DNA of 10,369 bases from Phoronis ovalis (Eukaryota > Phoronida > Phoronidae), in assembly GCA_028565635.1 (NCBI GenBank), contig JAOXYB010064567.1, positions 1 through 10,369 of the forward strand. The letters run 5' to 3'. This document shows positions 8,801-10,369 of this stretch, in pieces. Position numbers and translations under genes: made by a program. Positions within the stretch are counted from its first letter, which is position 1, and every line of letters begins with the position of its first letter. The notes under the pieces were generated by a model. It was given only the letters and a program-made list of their open reading frames with translations. It ran no database searches and was not told the DNA's origin.

Positions 8801-9805
8801 ACTATAGAATGATTAATATAATGTCCATGCTGTAAAAATCATTGCCTGAAATATGCCACAGTATATATAGATTATTTTATCTAGGCTACTTTCTCAAATA
8901 GTGTTATCCAGAAAAGCAGACATTTAACTGCAAAATAATACAATAGAAAAATAATGGCAATGTAGACTAATAAATAAGGTATGAATCATGGCTTACTATG
9001 GTCTTGGAGGCGGTCCCTCAGGAATAGCAAACATTCCCTTTTCAACTGGCTTGGTTACACGCATTTTCGATCGTGTGCTTCTCATCACTGGACTGGCTTC
9101 ATCAGCTGATGATTCTACGGCTTTGGGTACTCTCATCTTTGAACGAGTAGATCTTACTGGTGACTGTTCATCATCGGTGGAAGTAGAAGTCACGTTCTTT
9201 GGAACTTGTCGCATTTTAGATCGAGTACTCCTTTGAGGACTACTTTCATCACAGGATGGGACCTGCTTAGGCATTTTTGAACGAGTCCTTTTTTTCGGGC
9301 TTGTCTGGTCACTAGAAGAAGAAGCATTTCTTGGCATTTTTGAACGTGTGCTTCGTTTTGGGCTTGCTTGGTCACTCGAAGAAGAGGTGTTTCTTACCAA
9401 ATTTGAACAAGCACTAGTTTTAGGACTAGATTCTCCAGTTAAGACTGATTTAGGCAATTTGGAGCGCGTTCTCCTAACTGTAGATTCTTCTCCATTATCG
9501 CTGGAATCTGTGCTTCCTATATGACTGCTGTCTTCGGAATGTAGCTGTTTGGGCATTTTTGAACGAGTTCTCTTGACAGGGGGCTCCTCATCACTTGAGT
9601 TTCTTGGATTAACTTTTTCAGCAGCTAACTGTTTGGGCATTTTGGAACGGGTTCTCACAACTGGTGCTTCATCATCATCTGTAGTGCTGGTAGCATCAGA
9701 TGGTGCTGCATTCTGAGTGCGCAGGTGTTGAACCTGTGATTTTTTCTTAAGTCTCAGTTTGGATCGCGCTGGTCGCTTAGCATCTGACGTTTCTGTACAT
9801 GCAAT
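2665..9805 (-). CDS. INCENP: INCENP homologue, inner centromere protein, 13 exons, 5'-partial
   Basis: INCENP is the scaffold of the chromosomal passenger complex. Its N terminus binds survivin and borealin at centromeres and the spindle midzone, and its C-terminal IN-box binds and activates Aurora B (family knowledge). Seen here: coding exons 9805-8997, 8726-8633, 8313-8173, 7619-7500, 7277-7239, 7100-6991, 6534-6373, 5843-5768, 5125-4920, 4666-4558, 3937-3756, 3287-3157 and 2852-2665. All introns are GT-AG and every junction keeps frame, giving 788 codons and a TAA stop. Diagnostic motifs are SFIQRNTP (residues 375-382), a Lys/Arg/Glu helix (about 402-655), YEITP (684-688), IPTWA (721-725), NQHYHPP (736-742) and KRTSSAIW (769-776). 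The order matches vertebrate INCENP. The start codon and the survivin/borealin-binding region lie beyond the window. The TRSKM repeat array in residues 13-251 is unusual. The family assignment is firm; exact splice sites are predictions. Confidence 0.96.
3157..3287 (-). CDS. INCENP: INCENP exon 12 of window: YEITP motif and first half of IN-box
   Basis: This 131-base exon completes Ser683, encodes residues 684-726 and leaves G for Gly727. The acceptor is TGCTTCAG at 3295-3288 and the donor is ACAG|GTGAGA at 3156. It opens with YEITPVRKHK, aligning with human Tyr-Gln-Met-Thr-Pro. It passes through the acidic, Ser-rich HSDDSTDDEEAP, which is nearly the same as human Ser-Asp-Asp-Ser-Thr-Asp-Asp-Glu. 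It ends with RKKIPTWAT. IPTWA is the IN-box start; its Trp (724 here) packs on the Aurora B N-lobe in known structures. The exon boundary cuts the IN-box right after this motif. Confidence 0.97.
3756..3937 (-). CDS. INCENP: INCENP exon 11 of window: end of helix and Ser/Asn linker
   Basis: This 182-base exon has 60 codons (623-682) plus TC for Ser683. The acceptor is TATTTTAG at 3945-3938 and the donor is TC|GTAAGT at 3755. The first half, ERKRILAEAYDKAQKEMVEK then HEQSKIEAVIKKH, is helical. After about residue 655 it turns into a polar, probably disordered linker (NSSLNKSTSVALNSTFNKED). In vertebrates this segment links the helix to the IN-box. It is thought to let the kinase reach substrates at some distance from the centromere anchor. 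Confidence 0.92.
4009..4395. mobile_element. MITE-like inverted-repeat element in INCENP intron
   Basis: The stretch begins CACAGT and ends ACTGTG, forming short terminal inverted repeats. Inside these, the left arm 4058-4088 (ATTCCTTAATGTAACAAGTT onward) matches the reverse complement of the right arm 4337-4362 with few changes and a three-base gap. Several more AGTTCAA/TTGAACTT half-sites occur between, so the element could fold on itself. It has no coding capacity. Size, terminal repeats and intronic position fit a non-autonomous DNA transposon (MITE). I do not see a clear target-site duplication and cannot assign a superfamily. Confidence 0.55.
4558..4666 (-). CDS. INCENP: INCENP exon 10 of window: charged helix
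   Basis: This 109-base exon completes Lys586 and encodes residues 587-622. The acceptor is TTGTACAG at 4674-4667 and the donor is ACG|GTGAGT at 4557. The sequence EMQLAKGKADREKAELEKRV continues to RLEYERDT. There is a single Gly (residue 593), and Glu/Lys/Arg otherwise dominate. Another acceptor two bases further in (CAGAG) would break the frame and is rejected. Confidence 0.92.
4920..5125 (-). CDS. INCENP: INCENP exon 9 of window: charged helix
   Basis: This is the longest helical exon, 206 bases: 68 codons (518-585) plus AA for Lys586. The acceptor is TTTTTCAG at 5133-5126. The donor is AA|GTAAGC from 4919. An apparent TAA at 4918-4916 appears only when the donor is read through. The sequence includes VEEQRKLQELQQRKKEFEEK and later RRLEEEKRAEIERQQQLEAD, then EREREEQKLREE. 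Glu, Arg, Lys and Gln dominate, with no Pro or Gly. Human INCENP carries the repeated Arg-Arg-Glu-Gln-Glu array in this part. Here the same composition is present without exact repeats. Confidence 0.94.
5126..5767 (-). other. INCENP intron, 642 bases, nothing else seen
   Basis: This is the longest intron in the window, between exons encoding the charged helix. It contains T and A homopolymer runs but no repeat structure, RNA gene or credible open frame. The neighbouring introns 5844-6372, 6535-6990, 3288-3755, 2853-3156 and 8314-8632 are likewise plain AT-rich sequence. Confidence 0.7.
5768..5843 (-). CDS. INCENP: INCENP exon 8 of window: charged helix
   Basis: This 76-base exon completes Arg492 and adds 25 codons (493-517): LKRIADAEERRRLEEEER, then QRKLLEQ. 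The acceptor is ATTTTAG at 5850-5844 and the donor is CAG|GTATAA at 5767. It is almost purely Arg/Glu/Leu with salt-bridge spacing of i to i+4, as in single alpha helices. It resembles the human Arg-Arg-Leu-rich part of the same region. No Pro or Gly interrupts it. Confidence 0.92.
6373..6534 (-). CDS. INCENP: INCENP exon 7 of window: charged helix
   Basis: This 162-base exon completes Lys438, encodes residues 439-491 and leaves AG for Arg492. The acceptor is TTTTAG at 6540-6535 and the donor is AG|GTATAG at 6372. It starts with KNGER, a likely weak point or kink because of Asn-Gly. It then runs as Lys/Glu-rich helix (RRVKETKERKDKEHLEKK), with KVEQKLHEISKLKL and SSAEKLNEKREQ. The HEISKLKLTKSSAEK part is less uniformly charged and has heptad-like Leu/Ile spacing, so it may form a true coiled coil rather than a lone helix. 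It aligns roughly with the human EEKKKQIEQKFAQID segment. Confidence 0.93.
6991..7100 (-). CDS. INCENP: INCENP exon 6 of window: start of the charged helix
   Basis: This 110-base exon holds 36 codons plus AA, which completes Lys438 in the next exon. The acceptor is CTGCAG at 7106-7101 and the donor is AAA|GTATGT at 6990. It encodes EIEAERKRKILEKEKRDR and continues in the same vein to EVEERI. About three quarters of the residues are Glu, Lys, Arg, Asp or Gln, with no Pro or Gly. This is the start of the long helix. In vertebrate INCENP it behaves as a coiled coil or an extensible single alpha helix that also binds microtubules. Confidence 0.93.
7239..7277 (-). CDS. INCENP: INCENP exon 5 of window: 39-base microexon
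   Basis: This microexon encodes 13 residues (389-401), KKIDPVLEICLKL, in phase 0 at both ends. The donor GTAAGT at 7238 is a strong consensus. The acceptor must be the AAG at 7280-7278. A competing TAG at 7270-7268, nine bases further in, starts in another phase and meets an in-frame TGA. The IDP matches human Met-Asp-Pro just after the RNTP motif. Because it is symmetric, it could be skipped without a frameshift. In human INCENP, isoforms differ by a few residues at about this point (from memory), so alternative splicing is plausible. Confidence 0.78.
7500..7619 (-). CDS. INCENP: INCENP exon 4 of window: conserved basic SFIQRNTP block
   Basis: This 120-base exon is in phase 0 at both ends and encodes residues 349-388. 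The acceptor is GTTCAACAG at 7628-7620 and the donor is CGG|GTAAG at 7499. It opens with IVRPAVKTFLRT, matching the human Val-Val-Arg-Pro...Thr-Phe-Leu segment. It continues to VIRSFIQRNTP, matching human Val-Met-Lys-Ser-Phe-Ile-Lys-Arg-Asn-Thr-Pro (recalled). This block just before the long helix is one of the best-conserved parts of INCENP outside the IN-box, and it anchors the identification independently of the C terminus. Confidence 0.94.
7889..7990. repeat. Two adjacent hairpins in INCENP intron
   Basis: Positions 7889-7924 form an imperfect stem (AGTTTAGGAGTTC against GAACCTCCTATAAACT). Positions 7965-7972 TTGACCCT and 7983-7990 AGGGTCAA form a perfect 8-base stem with a 10-base loop. 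CCCTAAGCAAG (7939-7949) recurs as CCCTAGGCAAG (7969-7979), 30 bases apart. The rest of the 7620-8172 intron is ordinary AT-rich sequence. This may be a decayed repeat fragment. Confidence 0.35.
8173..8313 (-). CDS. INCENP: INCENP exon 3 of window: Thr-Pro-rich linker
   Basis: This 141-base exon is in phase 0 at both ends and encodes residues 302-348. The acceptor is CTCATAG at 8320-8314 and the donor is AAG|GTAAAT at 8172. It holds several proline-directed sites: KTPE, NTPSS and DKTPSP. It also has an acidic run, CDEDDIID. It ends in TPSPRCPTHK, which aligns with the human INCENP stretch just before its Val-Val-Arg-Pro segment (recalled human sequence). CDK1 phosphorylation of Thr-Pro sites in this part of vertebrate INCENP recruits PLK1. 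Whether any of these sites does the same here is inference. Confidence 0.9.
8633..8726 (-). CDS. INCENP: INCENP exon 2 of window: acidic linker
   Basis: This 94-base exon completes Tyr270 and adds 31 codons (residues 271-301). The acceptor is TTTATAG at about 8733-8727 and the donor is GTATAT from 8632. It begins with an Asn-Lys-Arg-Pro-His segment, passes through an Asp/Ser-rich stretch (DDTDDSDSG) and ends in a basic patch (SKRQRS) before EPVMNV. The alternating acidic and basic pattern is typical of the poorly conserved middle of INCENP. A donor two codons earlier (GTGGTA, 8635) would also keep frame and remove one residue, but it is weaker. No structured domain is seen. Confidence 0.85.
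8997..9805 (-). CDS. INCENP: INCENP exon 1 of window: disordered region with TRSKM repeats
   Basis: This is the largest exon, 809 bases: 269 codons plus two bases (TA) that finish as Tyr270 in the next exon. The acceptor is TTGTAG at 9811-9806 and the donor is GTAAG at 8996-8992. The in-frame TAG at 8998-8996 arises only if the donor is read through. The protein is low in hydrophobic residues and rich in Ser, Asp, Glu, Arg and Lys, so it is probably disordered. It carries ten copies of a T-R-S-K-[ML] motif (separate entry), six Ser-Pro sites (S127, 148, 169, 189, 215, 238) and acidic Ser/Asp spacers that resemble CK2 sites. It ends in a Pro-rich stretch. In vertebrate INCENP the corresponding region is also disordered and phosphorylated. 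The upstream phase of the acceptor is inferred only from the open frame. Confidence 0.9.
9047..9769 (-). repeat. In-frame tandem array of ten TRSK[ML] repeats within INCENP
   Basis: The motif [RK]-[RS]-T-R-S-K-[ML]-[PR] recurs with its Met/Leu at residues 17, 56, 84, 114, 136, 157, 178, 198, 224 and 248. The matching plus-strand codons start at 9755, 9638, 9554, 9464, 9398, 9335, 9272, 9212, 9134 and 9062. Spacings are 39, 28, 30, 22, 21, 21, 20, 26 and 24 residues. Eight copies are clear. The copies at 17 (ARSKLRLKK) and 136 (SACSNLVRN) are degenerate. Spacers are acidic and Ser-rich (SSSSDQ, SSADEA, STDDEQ). The C-terminal copies are preceded by Ser-Pro, in four cases Ser-Pro-x-Lys/Arg, which fits the CDK consensus. 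Two neighbouring 63-base units (about 9300-9425) are still similar at DNA level, which points to fairly recent duplication. Function unknown. Confidence 0.9.
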
Positions 9806-10369
9806 CTACAATTATGATATTGGTCTTAATAAGTATGTGTGCATTTTCTCCAATTACTATCAGTGACAGTGGCATTGTTAAGATGCTTTCTATATCTATA
9901 AAATTTATGACACATATTTTTCTATAAGCTATATCAGTAGCAGTACATTTTGACAATAATGTCAGGCTAAATTTTAGTATAAACTTGTATATAAAGTGTA
10001 TATATGAAGCTAAGTATTCTATGAAAGTATAAGGTAATTATGAAGCTGGACTACAAAAACAATAGTATGGTTTAGGAACACATACACAGTATATTAACAG
10101 CAGTAAGTCTGTAAACAAATCCAAACAAGTCCATAACCCTATAGGTTATGGCAAGCTGCTTTAAATGCAAATTTTGAGTTATGTACGATGTCGTTTGATT
10201 TCTTTTGTAAATAATGATTGAAAATGAAAAAAATTGAAAACATGTAGTGTGTAGTATTTATCTACAGATGGCATTGCATGAATTATGACATGTGGTTTAA
10301 AATTTCTGTCAATACCAAAAATGCAATGACAATGTTCTCCACAATCACATTCAGGGATTATTTATATAT
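9806..10369 (-). other. Partial INCENP intron, no coding exon seen
   Basis: This is AT-rich sequence upstream of the acceptor at 9806. Neither strand shows an exon with conserved INCENP N-terminal motifs, so the exons for the survivin/borealin-binding helix lie further upstream, outside the window. Confidence 0.7.
10131..10151. repeat. Short perfect inverted repeat CCATAACC/GGTTATGG
   Basis: Two 8-base arms (10131-10138 and 10144-10151) flank CTATA. It lies in the partial intron upstream of the first visible INCENP exon and could form a small cruciform. There is no sign of function. Confidence 0.4.

Noticed and set aside
8988-9236. Plus-strand open frame opposite the repeat array
   Set aside because: It is the antisense of the TRSKM repeats; its apparent internal repetition (FDRVLL, FERVDL) simply mirrors them.
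10179-10355. Minus-strand open frame with a Cys/His cluster (CDCGEHCHC)
   Set aside because: Tempting as a zinc-binding or transposase remnant or an upstream INCENP exon, but there is no suitable donor at a conserved phase, no INCENP N-terminal motif, and such a frame of about 58 codons is expected by chance.

Overview
The window comes from an animal nuclear genome. It is AT-rich with short GT-AG introns and one dominant gene on the minus strand, which I identify as INCENP (inner centromere protein), the scaffold of the chromosomal passenger complex with Aurora B kinase, survivin and borealin. The identification rests on the C-terminal IN-box (IPTWA, then NQHYHPP, then KRTSSAIW), on an upstream SFIQRNTP motif, and on a long Lys/Arg/Glu/Gln helix between them. 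The order matches vertebrate INCENP. The species cannot be fixed from the sequence. The divergence from vertebrates and the repeat content suggest an invertebrate.

Layout from 3' to 5' of the gene. Positions 1-2015 lie downstream of the gene and hold simple repeats, hairpin-forming repeat remnants and one unassigned open frame (1142-1326, plus strand). Positions 2015-2664 are the probable 3' UTR, with an AATAAA signal at 2045-2050. Thirteen coding exons lie between 2665 and 9805. Each joins the next in frame through GT-AG introns of 138 to 642 bases, giving 788 codons plus a TAA stop. Positions 9806-10369 are part of the next upstream intron. The promoter, start codon and the N-terminal survivin/borealin-binding exons lie beyond 10369, so the gene is 5'-partial here. 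Residue numbers below count from the first codon in the window (codon 9805-9803 = residue 1).

Protein layout. Residues 1-270 form a disordered Ser/Asp/Arg/Lys-rich region with a tandem array built on T-R-S-K-M. Residues 271-348 are an acidic linker with several Thr-Pro and Ser-Pro sites. Residues 349-401 are the conserved basic block with SFIQRNTP. About residues 402-655 are a charged helix (coiled coil or single alpha helix) spread over six exons. Residues 683-788 hold the YEITP motif, an acidic Ser/Asp stretch and the IN-box that binds and activates Aurora B.

The most notable feature is the ten-copy RTRSKM array, which I do not recognise from vertebrate INCENP. Second is a roughly 387-base MITE-like inverted-repeat element in the intron at 3938-4557.
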